Source of the DNA: Ailurus styani
Lineage: Eukaryota; Chordata; Mammalia; Carnivora; Ailuridae
Assembly: GCA_002007465.1 (NCBI GenBank)
Contig: LNAC01000108.1
Location: forward strand, 1,010,399-1,074,398
DNA length: 64,000 bases
Reading direction: 5' to 3'
Under the pieces are notes generated by a model, which saw only the letters and a list, made by a program, of their open reading frames with translations, searched no databases and was not told the origin of the DNA. The position numbers were made by a program, and so were the translations under genes. The stretch's first letter is position 1. The number at the start of each line of letters is the position of its first letter. Positions 1 to 11,765 of the stretch are shown piece by piece.

Positions 1-2140
1 GTTCATCAAAATAATAATGGTTCAATCATCTATAATATGTCTGTACTATTAAATACCATGGAGTAGTTAAAAAGCAATGAATTGCTCTTAATAAATATTT
101 AAATGGAAAACTCTTAGGGACATACATTTTGAAAGTAGTGTGGTCCAATATTTACATTATGATAAAATACACATATCATAAAACTTACTGTTTTAAAGCG
201 TATAATTCAGTGGCATTAAGTACATTCAGGATGTTGTACAATTGTCATCACTATGTTGCTCTATAATACCCTAAATGGAAATCTCATACCCATTTAGTAG
301 CCAGTCCCTCTTACCTCCTCCATTTCGTCCCCTGGCAACCATTAATCTGCTTTTATCTCTAAGGATTTGCCTATTCTGCATGTTTCATTTAAGTAGAATT
401 ATACAATTTTATGTGGCCTTTTGTGTCTGGCCTCGTTCAGCATAGGGTTCACCTGTGTTATAGCATGAATCAGTACTTCATTCCTTTTATGTCTGAATTA
501 TTTAATTCTTGAATATACCACATTTTATTTATCCACTCATCTGTTCACAGACATTTGAGTAGTTTCTACATTTTGGCTATCATGAAAAGTGAATGATACT
601 GTGAACTGTGAACATTCATGTATAGGTTTGTGTTAGAATGCCTGTTTTCAGTTCTTTTGGGTCTTATACCTACAGGTGGAATCACAGGGTCATATGGTAG
701 GTAGCTCTGTGATTAGCTTGTTGAGAAACCACCAAACCACCATATTCCACAGTGGCTGCACCATTTTATGTTCTCAGCAACAATGTATGAGGGTTCTATT
801 TATCTCCATAGCCTTATCAACATTTCTTAATTTCCTTTTTTCTTAATAGTTGTCTAATGGATGTGAGGTGATATCTCATTGTAGTTTTGATTTGCATTTC
901 CCTAATGACTAAATGTCATTGAGCGTTTTTTCATGTACTTGTTGGCCATTTGTTTCTGTCCTCTTTTGATAAATATTTAAGTCCTTTGCTCCATTTCTGT
1001 ATTGGGTCATTTGTCTCTTTGTTGTTGAGTTGTAGGATTTCTTTTTATATTCTGGATATTAAACTATCAGATATGTGATTTGTAAATACCTTTTCTTAGT
1101 CTCTAGGTTTTCTTTTCACTCTCTTGTTAGTGTACTTTGATGCATAAAAATTTTGAATTTTGATGAAGTCCAGTTTATTTTTCCTGTTGCTTGTGCTTTT
1201 GAAAGAATCCATTGTCAAATTGAAGTTCATGAAGATTTACCCCTCTGTCTTCTTTTAAGAGTTTTATGGTTTTAGCTCTTATGTTTAGGTCATTGATCCA
1301 TTTTGAATTCACTTTTTTATCTCATTGAAGGTTGGGATACATGTGTGTTAGGGATAATTGGGTATGTAGATACCCAGTTTCCCACCACCATTTGTTGAAG
1401 AGACTGTTCTTTCTCCATTGAATGGTCTTGACATCCTTGTTGAAATCATTTGACGTGTTTTTATTTTGGACTCTCAATTCTAATATATTGGTCTGTATGG
1501 TTATTCATATGGCAATACACACTATTTTGATTACTGTTGCTTTGTACTAAATTTTGAAATAGGAAACTGTGATTCTTCAAGGTTCCTTGCAATTCCATAT
1601 GAATTTGAGGATTGGCTTTTCCCTTTCTGGGAAAAAAGAGATTTTGACAGGATTGCACTGAATCTGTAGATTGCCTTAGGCGATATTGCCATTTTAATAG
1701 TATTCTCTTCAGATCCATAAATATGAAATGTTTTTCTTAAGTATTCTTTAATTTCTTAGCATTTTTTTTATAGTTTTAAGTGTGTAAGTCATGTACCTCC
1801 TTGGTTCAGTTTATTCTTAAGTATTCTTTCTGATATGATTGTAAATTGAATTGCTTTCTTAATTTCCTTTTTGGATTGTTCTTTCCAAGTGATTTTTGTG
1901 TTGCTTGTATCCTGTAACTTTGCTGAATTCATTTATTAACTCTAATAACAATTTCTTGTGTGTGTGTGTGTATTCTTTAGAGTTTTCTATATATAGGCTT
2001 ATGTCATTTCTAAATACAGTTTTACTCCTTAGAACCTTTCCTATTTGAATGCCTTTTATTTGTTTTTCCTGCCTGGTTACTCTGGCTAGGACTTCATGTA
2101 CAATATTTTAAATGGAAGTGGCAAGAACAGGCAATTTTGT
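1..2140 (-). mobile_element. Old L1 LINE fragment, 3' end and part of ORF2, antisense
   Basis: It is T-rich on the + strand and follows the familiar L1 order in reverse: 3' UTR (near 190-480), then the end of ORF2 (1000-2100, with phrases such as tatattctggatattaa and tttgatgaagtccagttta). It is heavily decayed with no long frame, typical of the ancient L1M group. It lies in a ZMYM4 intron. The left end is outside the window and the right limit is approximate. Confidence 0.75.
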
Positions 2141-3503
2141 CTTTTTCTTGGTTTAAGGGGGAAAGTGATTTTTAAAACTTGCATTTTATATGTATTCATA
2201 TGTTTGAGTAAAGATATAAAACTCAAATCTGTATTTCTAATGTGAGGTGAGTTGGAGTATGTCATTCATCTACTTTTTCTGTATTTTAACTTTTTTTCCA
2301 AATGAGGATATATATTTTTAGGTTGTGAAAATAACTTTATTAAAAGAAGAAAATGGTGAATACCTCCCAACAGTAAAACTGCAGTCTAGCAATGTCATGA
2401 ATTGCTTTTGAAGAGGCCTATAAAAGTGCATGTTGAAATGGCATATAATTTTTACTACCAGAACAAATGTAACTAGAAAATTTTTCTCCACGTCATACAT
2501 TGAATAGAAGAGCAGAAAACCAAAATAGCCATAGATAAATAAATTTAAAATACCAAATCTTAAAAACAGTAAAAGATTTTTGGCATGTAATTAATTAGAC
2601 CTTGTGTTATTCTGTAAATGCTCATTTTATTTCCCTGAATGATGTCATCTACCTGCCTTGTACCCTCAAGATGTTTTTTTTAGCAGTACTTTACCCAAAC
2701 TGTTTCTTGTTTCCCATTCTATGATATGATTCTTAATGGTTATAATTAGCATAGTTTTATATCCTATAATTAGACTTGAACTTTTTGAAGGCTAGGTTGC
2801 GGGGCAGAGAGCCGAAGCTGTGTTTTAAAATTTGGGTATCCTTAGGTCACCTGACACTAGCTTAACTGTATTGTTTCAGGAAGTGATCTTGTAACAAGGC
2901 TAAAAAACCAAAAACTACTGAGAGCACATTTGCATTTAGATCCTGTGAATTTGGAAAATGATTTGGAGGGGCGCCTGGGTGGCTCAGTAGGTTAAAACCT
3001 CTGCCTTCGGCTCAGGTCATAATCTCCGGGTCCTGGGATGGAGCCCCCGCATCAGGCTCTCTGCTCAGCAGGGAGCCTGCTTCCTCCTCTCTCTCTGGCT
3101 GCCTCTCTGCCTACTTGTCATTTCTCTCTCTGTGTCAAATAAATAAATAAAATATTTTTAAAAAGGAAAAAAATGATTTGGAAATTAGAACCATTTTTTG
3201 GTATATGAGTTTCATGAACTGAGTAAAAGGTACTTATTATACTATTTATTACAGTTCTGTATCATCCACGTTTTAAAAAGGAAATAGAAAGTTTTACTTT
3301 GCAAGCTCAGTGCTTGGGGTATTGACCGTTCATATGAAAAGGACCTTGCAGCTTGAATCCTGGTATTTCAAGATGTATCCTTAAAATCGTTCACAATGTT
3401 AAGGGCAAAAATTAAGGGTAAACTTTATCCCTTAAAATAATCTTTAAAAAAAACTCGTGTTTTCTTTGTACCAACATATATGTTTCCATTTTTTCTCTTG
3501 TAG
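2141..3503 (+). other. ZMYM4 intron remainder before exon a
   Basis: AT-rich intron. Apart from the CAN-SINE at 2968-3169 I see nothing recognisable; I searched for the preceding ZMYM4 exon and did not find it. Confidence 0.6.
2968..3169 (+). mobile_element. CAN-SINE, full length
   Basis: It runs from a GGGGCGCCTGGGTGGCTCAG head through a CT-rich stretch to an AAATAAATAAATAAAAT tail. Flanked by the perfect 13-bp duplication AAAATGATTTGGA (2955-2967 and 3170-3182). Confidence 0.95.
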
Positions 3504-3615
3504 TACCTGTTTGAAAATGGTAGAATAGATAACATTTTTACTGAGCCCTATTCCAGATTTATGATTGAACTTACCAAACTCTTGAAAATATGGGAACCTA
3601 CAATACTTCCTAATG
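3504..3615 (+). CDS. ZMYM4: ZMYM4 exon a (start of DUF3504 part)
   Basis: The acceptor is a T-rich tract ending ttgtag and the donor is gtatga. The exon has 37 full codons plus one base. It starts in phase 0 with [12 protein letters not shown] and ends at ILPN plus the first base of a Gly codon. Confidence 0.92.
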
Positions 3616-6600
3616 GTATGATGCTTATCTTTTATTTTGATTCTTTTCATGGTATGCCTTCCTGAATTGCTTAATTTTTATGATTATCTTTTTATAAATT
3701 GCTCACTTATATTTCTGTCTTGATTTATAGCATATTTGGACTTTTGAGGAGAAAATCTTTGGTTTATTTTGATTTTAGTAAAATTATAACTTCCTTATGG
3801 TGTAATGAAAAAAAACAACTGGAAATTGTATTTACTTTTTAGAAGCCATTTTTGTTCTGGTAGTGTCAGTGAAGTTGTACGCTATACCAGCAGCCGACAC
3901 ATTCTTTACTTCCAGACTGTACCCATTAGCAGTGGACCTTCCTCAGTAGTTCATTATCAATACCCTATACTCATTATTACAAGAGTTAAGTCTTCATCCT
4001 TGAATTATCTTTTATCATACATCATTGGACAACTCCATGATTTACTCCTGCTCTTAGGCTCCTTGGCTGTGAATGGAAAGGTTGAATGTGACATTTAGGA
4101 ATTTGTGCCCCTTTATTTTGGGCAGAGAGCATCCTTGAAGCATTCTGAGCAGTGTGGTGGCTTGATGCATTTAGCATTGGAAGAAGAGACAAGGGAGATA
4201 GAGTTGGAAGTGATAAATTCATGTTTGCGGTTAGTCTCCCAAGAACAGAATGCATAAGCAGCAAGAGAAGATTGGTGAGACAACATCAGGAAGGACCTGC
4301 GTTTAAGGGCTATCATCATGAGGGGTGTGCGCTTAAAGGTGTACTCATCTTAATTCTTCTGCAAGACACCTGCTTTTCATAAAGAATCCCATATAAGTCA
4401 TCACAGAAATCACTCTTAATATAAATTTAAAATAAGAGGGGGTGTGAGGGAGGGAGGGAGCTAGCTGCCTTTTAATGATCTGAGCTAAAATGAAACTGAA
4501 CCAGTTAACAGTAAGCATAATGATCTCAAACAGGAGTCTGCAAACTGCTTGATCTGGCCTGCTGCCTGTTTCTGTAGAGTCCGTGAATTACAAATGTTTA
4601 GGGAAAAAAAATCTAAAGAAGAATAATATTTTGTGGCAAATGAAAGTGAGAATTGTATGAAATTTAAATTTGTGTGTATAAGTAAACTTTGTTGGTACAC
4701 AGCCACACCTGTTTGTTTCTGTATTGTCTGCGGCTCCTTATCTTCAGTAACAACAAAGTTGTTCAGAGCCTCTGTGGCCCACAGTACTTGGAATATTTAC
4801 CATCTGGCTCTTTACAGAAAGTTTGCCAAACCCTGGTCTAAAATAACAATAGGTTAAAACTGTTTCAGGGGATTGCTCATAGTGTCCGCTTCACTGGAGT
4901 CATCTGCTCTTTCTTTGTGGTGGTGGTGCCTTTTCTGGTTTTCCATAGAAGGAAGAGGGGGAAAGAGGGGAACAGTGGGTCACTTTCTTTATATAGTCCT
5001 GTCTGAGAATCTCTGAGAAATTACTTGGTTCTATTTAGCAGGAGCTTAGTACTATTACTGCTTTCCCCCTTCTTTGGTGCAGGTTACATGTTCTCTCGCA
5101 TTGAAGAAGAGCATTTGTGGGAGTGCAAACAGCTGGGCGCCTACTCACCAATCGTCCTCTTGAACACCCTCCTTTTCTTCAATACCAAATACTTTCAACT
5201 CAAGAATGTGACTGAGCACTTGAAGCTTTCCTTTGCCCACGTGATGAGACGGACTAGGACTCTGAAGTATAGCACCAAGATGACATATCTGAGGTTCTTC
5301 CCACCTTTACAAAAGCAGGAGTCAGAACCAGGTGTGTGGTGGAGTTTGTGAAATTTTTATCTGAAGTCCAGTTAATATGCAAATAGAGACTTACCACAGA
5401 AAGGTAACTGTAAATTCTAGACATGGAAGAATATAGCTTTAGTTTAATATATAGATGCTTTTTATTGCCAGGGCTACGTTAAAGGCTTGCCACAAAATGA
5501 GAGCAATCACTTGCTTCACTGTACTTTTATTGGCTTTTAAATTAGAAATTCTGATTTAATTAGTCAGGAGTAGAGCCCAAATCTGCATTATAAAACTTCC
5601 AGTGAATTTAAACACACAGCTGAGAATCAGAATCACTGATTTAGAGGCAGTAGATCAGCCAATTGCTAGTTAAAAGGAACCTGTCTAATTTTTAAATCTA
5701 TTATTTCTAATATCTTTTTTTTTTTTAACCAGAGCACCTCTTTTTAGTAACATTAACTGTCAGTTTCTGAAGAAGCTTAAAAGCTGGCCTAGAGTATGCA
5801 GATGGTGTTTGACTTAATAATTTTCAACTTTACAGTCGTGAAGAAGCAATATGCACACATTGTATAGAAACTGTACTTTGAATGTGGAGTTTTGTTATTT
5901 TCTTGGGCTAGTGGAATGCAGTATAATCCTCTCTTGTGATGCTGGGTAGTAATAGTCTGCAGCTCCCGTTCTGCCCAAGGATCACGAGGGTGGACAGTAT
6001 GCTTACAGTCATTCTGCACCCAGTCAGCTTTTTCACTTTCCAGGATAGTATTTAATCAATGACATGAGGTAGTCAATACTTTATTATAAAATAGGTTTTG
6101 TGTTAGAGGATTTTGCCCAGTTGTGGGCTATGTAAGTGTTCTGAGCGTGTTTAAGCTCTGATGGTTGTTAGATTACATGTATTAAATGCATTTTTGGTTT
6201 AGGATGGGTTTATCAGGTTGTAACCCGTTGTATGTCAAGGAAGATCTGTATTGGTATAGTACAAAACCAATGGTTTTGGTGGAGTAAAATCAGCAGTCGC
6301 AATTTTCTTAGGTTTATGGTCTTACATTCCTAAAACAGCCTACTAAATAGTAGTTTGTTTTTAACATTTAAAAAACTAACATATTATGGAACTAGAAGTT
6401 AAACATACTAATTCTGACCAAAGTCGTAAGTTCTAAAATTCCCAAAATCAAGTTGTTACTTCCTTGGGATAAGAATGAAATATATATATATATATACTTT
6501 GAATGTGAGAATTTAAAAATTCCTGAAACTAAAGTCTGTAAAGATTATTTGTGCTCTGTTTCTTTAGAAAATGTAATACCATTGTGCTTTTTCACCCCAT

Positions 6601-9485
6601 GATTATGTCCTGTCTCCTTTATTTTGTTCGTATATAGCCTACTTTCTGCTCTTAATTGATATTAATTGGGGGCAGGGAGGGGCAATCAGGTAGCATTTCC
6701 CTGTTTTCTGATGAGGTGCTTTACAGGACTGGTAGTAAGTTCAGCTTCTTTTCTGAATGAATGAGTCTTTATATTTAGGTATCCTCTAAATAGAAAACTG
6801 GGGTGAATTTTAAGTAATATCTAATGCAGGAAGCTGGGGAAAGTTCTTTACCACTCATTAAGAGCAGCTATAAGAAAAGAAGAAAACCTTTGTCTTCAGG
6901 TTTGCAGCAGATTCACCACCCACTAATACCCTCTTGAAGCCTGAATGGAGAGAGCAGGAAAGAAACAGCCCTGCTTTCCATGTCTTCTCCCTGGTTTCTT
7001 TTTGATAACCCTTGGCCTCTGCAAAATTCTGTTAGTGAAAAAGGGCTTGCCCTTTTCTTATCAAATGGTCAACTTAGAATTTCTTTTCCCAACAAATATT
7101 CCAGTTCTCATAATACTGTGACAGATAAAAGAAACTCTACCAAACGCCCAGTGGACACTGATGCCCCACAGTAAAAGTATTTTCAGGTAAAGAGGTGACA
7201 ACTTCTCTCTTGATCTCTTCTGTAGAAGAGCACTTAGAACCTTTTTTTTTCCTTCTTTATCTTGCTGTGGTTTAAGATATACCTGATGAAATTTATTAAC
7301 AAAATCAGGTTCAGAATTAGGACCTTAACTCTCCAGTACCATGCTTTTTGTCATGCTGCACCCACTTTGGTGAGCTGGGGAACATAAATTTTACAGAAGG
7401 GGGGCTTTGATTTGTTCAGCCCTATTAAGCAGCACTTGAAATACTGCCTAGGACCTCCATAGGTGCTCAGTTAGTGTTTGTGGGATGGGTGAGTGAACAG
7501 GAGAAGGGAGTAACAGTTCTGACTGGAAACAAAGCTCAGTGTGTGTCTTGAGACTGGAAGAAAAGATTTTTCTAATCTTTTGATTATTATTTCCCATCTC
7601 AAGATAAACTAACTGTTGGCAAAAGGAAACGAAGCGAAGATGACGAGGTTCCAGTGGGTGTAGAGATGGCAGAGAATACTGACAACCCATTACGATGCCC
7701 AGTCCGACTTTATGAGTTTTACCTGTCAAAATGGTAAGCAGCCTTCCCCTGGACTAGCTTCAGCACAGTTCAAAAAGTAATTAGCATGTTTTGGATTTCA
7801 GATTCTCAAGTATCAGAAATACAACTTTAGACAAGGATATACCTTTAATCTCCTTTTTGTCCCTTTTCTCATACCTGCCTGGATTTTGGACCCAGAAACA
7901 AATTGCTTTATCTTGATAATTGTTTTTCTGAAAATCTCTTCAGAAGCAAGAATCACAGCTGTTGTTTGATCTTTACAGCTGTTGCTCAACCTTTATGTGA
8001 TAACTAAACTGTTGTGATTTTACTATTTATATAGGAAAAATTTTAGAGAGGTTGTACTCCTAAACCTATAAATAGAAAAACTAATTTATTTATTTATTTA
8101 TTTTTAAGATTTTATTTATTTATTTGACAGAGAGGTAGAGAGCACAAGTAGGCAGAGCAGCAGGCAGAGGGAGAGGGAGAAGCAGGTTCTCCGCAGAGCA
8201 GGGAGTCCAATGCGGGACTCGATCCCAGGACCCTGGGGTCATGATCTGAGCCGAAGGCAGTGGCTTAACTGACTGAGCCCCCCAGGCGCCCAAAAAATTA
8301 TTTCTTTTTAAGAAATTTGTATTTTTTGGGCGCCTGGGTGGCTCAGTGGGTTAAAGCCTCTGCTTTCGGCTCAGGTCATGATCTCAGGGTCCTGGGATCG
8401 AGGCCCACATCGGGCTCCCTGCTCANNNNNNNNNNNNNNNNNNNNNNNNNNNNNNNNNNNNNNNNNNNNNNNNNNNNNNNNNNNNNNNNNNNNTTGTGAT
8501 CTCTCTCCTTCTGTGAAATAAATAAATAAAATCTTTAAAAAAAAAAAAAGAAATTTGTATTTTTTTTTTTAAAGATTTTATTTATTTATTTCACAGAGAG
8601 AGAGAGATCACAAGGAGGCAGAGAGGCAGGCGGAGAGAGAGAGGGGGAAGAAGGCTCCCTGCTGGGCAGGGAGCCCGATGCGGGCCTCGATCCCAGGACC
8701 CCTGAGATCATGACCTGAGCCGAAAGCAGAGGCTTTAACCCACTGAGCCACCCAGGCGCCCAAGAAATTTGTATTTTTTGAGTGGTCTTTCTCTTACAGA
8801 AACTTTTAAACTTAGAGTTATAAGAGCCACACTAAAGCACTTTTTTCTCAAAGAAATGTGACTGGGTTTGCCCCATTGTAATGTGTACTGAATGCTTTCG
8901 GGGATCATTCTAGGATATTAGGTGCTGAGGATATGTGGTTCTCAGCCATAATGTCAAATGTCAGTTGAATTTTTTTGTTGCTCCTGATAATGTTTTAAAT
9001 ACTAAAGTTTGTGAACAATTTATATGTTGTCTTCTGTTAACATACTCACCTCTGGTGAGTGTAGGAGTAAAAAAATGTGCAATTACAGGTTACACCACGG
9101 GGAGAGTGCCTGTAAACTTATTTATCTCCCTGGGTGCATTGCTTATCTATGACATTAGTCATGGTAGGGAAAAAGGCAAGAGCCACTCTGTTAAAGAGTA
9201 GTTATGTATTTCCTATACTTTCTGATCCCCAATTTCCTTAGTTTCTTTCTTTCTTTCTTTTTTTTTCCTGTGGATAGTTCTGAAAGTGTGAAGCAGAGGA
9301 ATGATGTGTTTTACCTGCAACCCGAGCGCTCCTGTGTTCCGAATAGCCCCATGTGGTACTCCACATTCCCGATAGACCCTGGGACCCTGGACACCATGTT
9401 AACACGTATTCTCATGGTGAGGGAGGTACACGAAGAACTTGCCAAAGCCAAATCAGAAGACTCTGATGTTGAATTATCAGATTAA
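3504..9485 (+). CDS. ZMYM4: ZMYM4, last four coding exons (C-terminal 232 residues)
   Basis: The coding segments are 3504-3615, 5083-5331, 7604-7733 and 9278-9485 (699 nt with the TAA stop). Phases join cleanly: the first exon ends on G and the next supplies GT (Gly), then G+AT (Asp), then TG+T (Cys). Residues include [35 protein letters not shown], a basic GKRKR stretch followed by an acidic run, and the terminus [10 protein letters not shown] recognise these as ZMYM4, a nuclear MYM-type zinc-finger protein of about 1,550 residues in human. The window holds only the C-terminal DUF3504 domain, which in this family descends from a Crypton tyrosine recombinase; the MYM fingers lie to the left. 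GKRKR may be a nuclear localisation signal (inference). ZMYM2 and ZMYM3 are alternatives, but the KIAA0319L neighbour and the tail sequence favour ZMYM4. Reading frame and splice sites are intact. Confidence 0.93.
3616..5082 (+). other. ZMYM4 intron between exons a and b
   Basis: Contains a hAT-type element at 4531-4835. The rest shows no feature I can name; short open frames here have no recognisable protein. Confidence 0.6.
4531..4835. mobile_element. Nonautonomous hAT-type DNA transposon (MER class, family not named)
   Basis: Terminal inverted repeats: CAGGAGTCTGCAAACT at the left, and a right end that reads CAGGGTTTGGCAAACT on the reverse strand. Flanked by 8-bp repeats ATCTCAAA and GTCTAAAA (six of eight match), the hAT target length. 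The interior (tggtacacagccacacctg, tatttaccatctggctcttt) is that of a very common mammalian repeat. Confidence 0.7.
5083..5331 (+). CDS. ZMYM4: ZMYM4 exon b (core of DUF3504)
   Basis: The acceptor is ctttggtgcag and the donor is gtgtgt. The exon begins with GT, completing Gly, and continues [15 protein letters not shown]. It holds the conserved [17 protein letters not shown] segment and ends on the G of an Asp codon. Phase in 1, phase out 1; 249 bp. Confidence 0.93.
5332..7603 (+). other. ZMYM4 intron between exons b and c
   Basis: AT-rich, non-coding. A short TA repeat lies at 6480-6496. Nothing else is recognised. Confidence 0.6.
7604..7733 (+). CDS. ZMYM4: ZMYM4 exon c (basic/acidic linker)
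   Basis: The acceptor is cccatctcaag and the donor is gtaagc. The exon encodes [15 protein letters not shown], then [15 protein letters not shown], ending on TG of a Cys codon; 130 bp. The basic GKRKR next to an acidic run is a plausible nuclear localisation signal. Confidence 0.93.
8083..8291 (-). mobile_element. CAN-SINE
   Basis: Complete from a T-rich tail (low coordinate) to ...CCCCAGGCGCCC at 8291, i.e. sense on the minus strand. The end points are approximate to a few bases. Confidence 0.9.
8328..8547 (+). mobile_element. CAN-SINE interrupted by an assembly gap
   Basis: GGGCGCCTGGGTGGCTCAG head, N run at 8426-8493, then the tail with AAATAAATAAATAAAATC and poly(A). Flanked by the perfect 18-bp repeat AAGAAATTTGTATTTTTT at 8310-8327 and 8548-8565. 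Confidence 0.93.
8426..8493. other. Assembly gap (68 N)
   Basis: Undetermined bases inside one arm of an inverted SINE pair. The gap replaces the CT-rich middle of the element; its true length is unknown. Confidence 0.99.
8566..8761 (-). mobile_element. CAN-SINE, inverted partner of the 8328 copy
   Basis: T-tail first, ending CACCCAGGCGCCC at 8761. The 18-bp repeat AAGAAATTTGTATTTTTT lies on both sides (8548-8565 and 8762-8779), identical to the duplication of the neighbouring + copy. Confidence 0.93.
9278..9485 (+). CDS. ZMYM4: ZMYM4 last coding exon with stop
   Basis: A T-rich tract ending gtggatag is the acceptor. The exon continues the Cys codon, reads [19 protein letters not shown] and ends EDSDVELSD followed by TAA at 9483-9485. 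An acidic C-terminus is expected for ZMYM4. Confidence 0.94.
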
Positions 9486-9850
9486 AGTGGAAGTGGGGTT
9501 CCTATTTTCATACACATGGGTATGCACCAAACTGTGAATGCATCCAGCTTTGGAAAACGATGTACAAGTCCAAGTCCTCTTGACTTGATTATAAGATAAT
9601 GGAAAACAGATGACTCGTGAACCACAGTGTGGATGTACAAATGAAAACTGAAGGAAAGAATATGAACTGAGAAATGTTGTTCTTTGGCAGTGATATAGTT
9701 CTTAGACATCTTCAGAATGACTAACCAATTTCTCTGAGTGGTGCATAATCTTATTTTGTTTGGGAATAACAAATTGTGGAATATTTTTAAGGAAAACTGT
9801 TGTATAAAACTCTACCATAGTAACCTTAGACCTTAGAGAGGTAGCTTTGG

Positions 9851-9856
9851 AATAAA
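9851..9856 (+). terminator. ZMYM4: Possible proximal ZMYM4 poly(A) signal AATAAA
   Basis: A canonical hexamer about 370 bases after the stop would give a short 3' UTR. A second copy lies at 9971-9976. No strong GT-rich element follows either. Confidence 0.25.
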
Positions 9857-11759
9857 ACCTTGGCTGCAGTAGGCTACTTGGGTAAGCCCTATGTGCATGT
9901 CAGGGGAGAAATCAGTGCAGAGCTAAGAGTGACATCAGATAAGGATTCTGGGACCCAGACTTGAAGACCCAATAAAAATACTCAACTTTTTTTTAAAAGG
10001 TAGAGAGTGAAGTGGTCTTGATTTTGATTTTCACTGCCAAGCCAATTCTGTGAAGGATAGAAGCCTCTGGTGCTTTTGCCATGGGCCCCTCACATCAGGG
10101 AAAAAGGCCTTCACTGCTGTTCACACAGTAATGTGTCCCTTTCACTTTCTGGGTCTAGCCTTCTCAGCTGTGGGTCTAGATGTGGGTAAATTGAGGTAAA
10201 GGGGCTGAAACTCCACGAACTGATTATGCACACAGAAAATCTGTGGAGCCCATTAGACCCCAAGTGTCTTGAAATGTTTGTAGAAAACCCACTAAAATGC
10301 CCACTTCTCTGGGTGTCAGCCTTTATTGCTGCTGTCTCATAGCATGAGCTGTGGTACACAGAAATGGGGGTTCTTTTGTTTTCATTTTATCCCCAAATGG
10401 CAGCTTTTCTCTCATTGTTTTACCTTCCTTTTTCCCAGATCCTCTTATTTTGTCTTTTGCACCAGTTTCTGGAGGCCCTTGTCATTTCAAAAAGAATAGT
10501 CAGTCTCTCTCCTTACTCTGGCAAACTTGTGGGTGATTCCACAAAGACACAGTATTACTTAGCTGTCAGAATTACGGTAGAAAAGGTCCTAGTGTGTTCC
10601 TATAAAGCATTTGGAAGATGATCTTATTGCCCTAAGAAACTTGAAAATACGGATTCTGGGGTTAGGATACAAAGACATTGACTGTCTTGCATATCCACAG
10701 CAGGTCTTATAGCATTATTCCAAACTCTAGCTGTTTTAGTAGATCTTTGAGGATTCCAAGTCATAGGTGTGTTTGGCATTTCAATCCATCTCCCTCATCT
10801 CCATTGTCAGCTTCTTCCCCCAGAAAATTTTGACCCAAAGCTTTTACAATGTTGGCCAATCACGGAACTTCTTTAGCTGAGGTGAATTTGACCCTATAAT
10901 AGAAATGCAAGAAGTCCAAAAAGCCTCTTAGAAGTTTTAACCTTGAAAGACTTTTCAATATGTCCCATTTTTAAGATGGGGGAGGCCAGTGTTTTGGTTT
11001 TTTAAGATAAATGAAAGTCATTTAAGTACAATAAAAATTTAAAAGTAGGCTTTTTGACGTTGTGTACTTGATGGTTCTGTCCCTCTGCCTGTAACAGATT
11101 TCATTTTGGTTACCAGGAACTGTGTGAAAGAAGTAAATCTGCCCCAATTCTGTATGATTAATTCCATCTGTGTTTGTCATTTCTGACTGGAAAACTTCTT
11201 ACATCCAGATCTTGTTTGATATGGAGGAAAAACAACTGGATTGTCTGATAAGTCTGCCAATAAACTATCCAGAAACATCAGTTGTAATAGCCCCCACTAT
11301 ACAAATTTTATGGTTTGTATAAACACTAACATTTCCCCTTCTGTAGATGTATCAAGAACAAATATTGTTGGCATAGTAGATACATTTGTTAGAAAACAAC
11401 AGAGAGAAAAAAAGAAATCTGTATCTTTTAACTGAGAACAGCTAATACCCAGGTCAATGACTGTATCAGGACTTCAGTTGCATGTTAGTCCACAGAGTTG
11501 TCCAGACCCTAAATTAATTCGTAAAAGAAAAATCTTGACTAATTATTGGTCATTCTTCATAAGCGTAGCTGTTGATATGTGTGTCAGACTATTTGCTTTT
11601 AAAAATTTTATTAAAATTATATAAAATTGCATTTTTATTTCCAGGGGAGGAAAAAAAAACATCAAACAAGCAAAACATCTAAATTATCCTTTCTGTTCTT
11701 TTTTGTTTTTTAACCACTTGGGTTTTCCCCTTGCAGAAACTACAGAAATATTCCCTTAG

Positions 11760-11765
11760 AATAAA
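11760..11765 (+). terminator. ZMYM4: Likely main ZMYM4 poly(A) signal AATAAA
   Basis: This is a canonical hexamer. The next 50 bases are T- and GT-rich (runs such as atttgtatttgatgggtgag), resembling a downstream element. Choosing it over 11895-11900 is inference. Confidence 0.45.

Larger units (their letters stand above)
7734..9277 (+). other. ZMYM4 intron between exons c and d
   Basis: Holds three CAN-SINEs in alternating orientation (8083-8291 minus, 8328-8547 plus, 8566-8761 minus) and an unresolved N run; the rest is plain intron ending in a T-rich tract at 9241-9268. Confidence 0.8.

Noticed and set aside
3805..4382. Short overlapping frames after ZMYM4 exon a
   Set aside because: Intronic, with frames on both strands, no splice context and no similarity.
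8083..8761. CRISPR-like or other regularly spaced repeat array
   Set aside because: The repeats are SINEs with poly(A) tails and target duplications in a mammalian genome.
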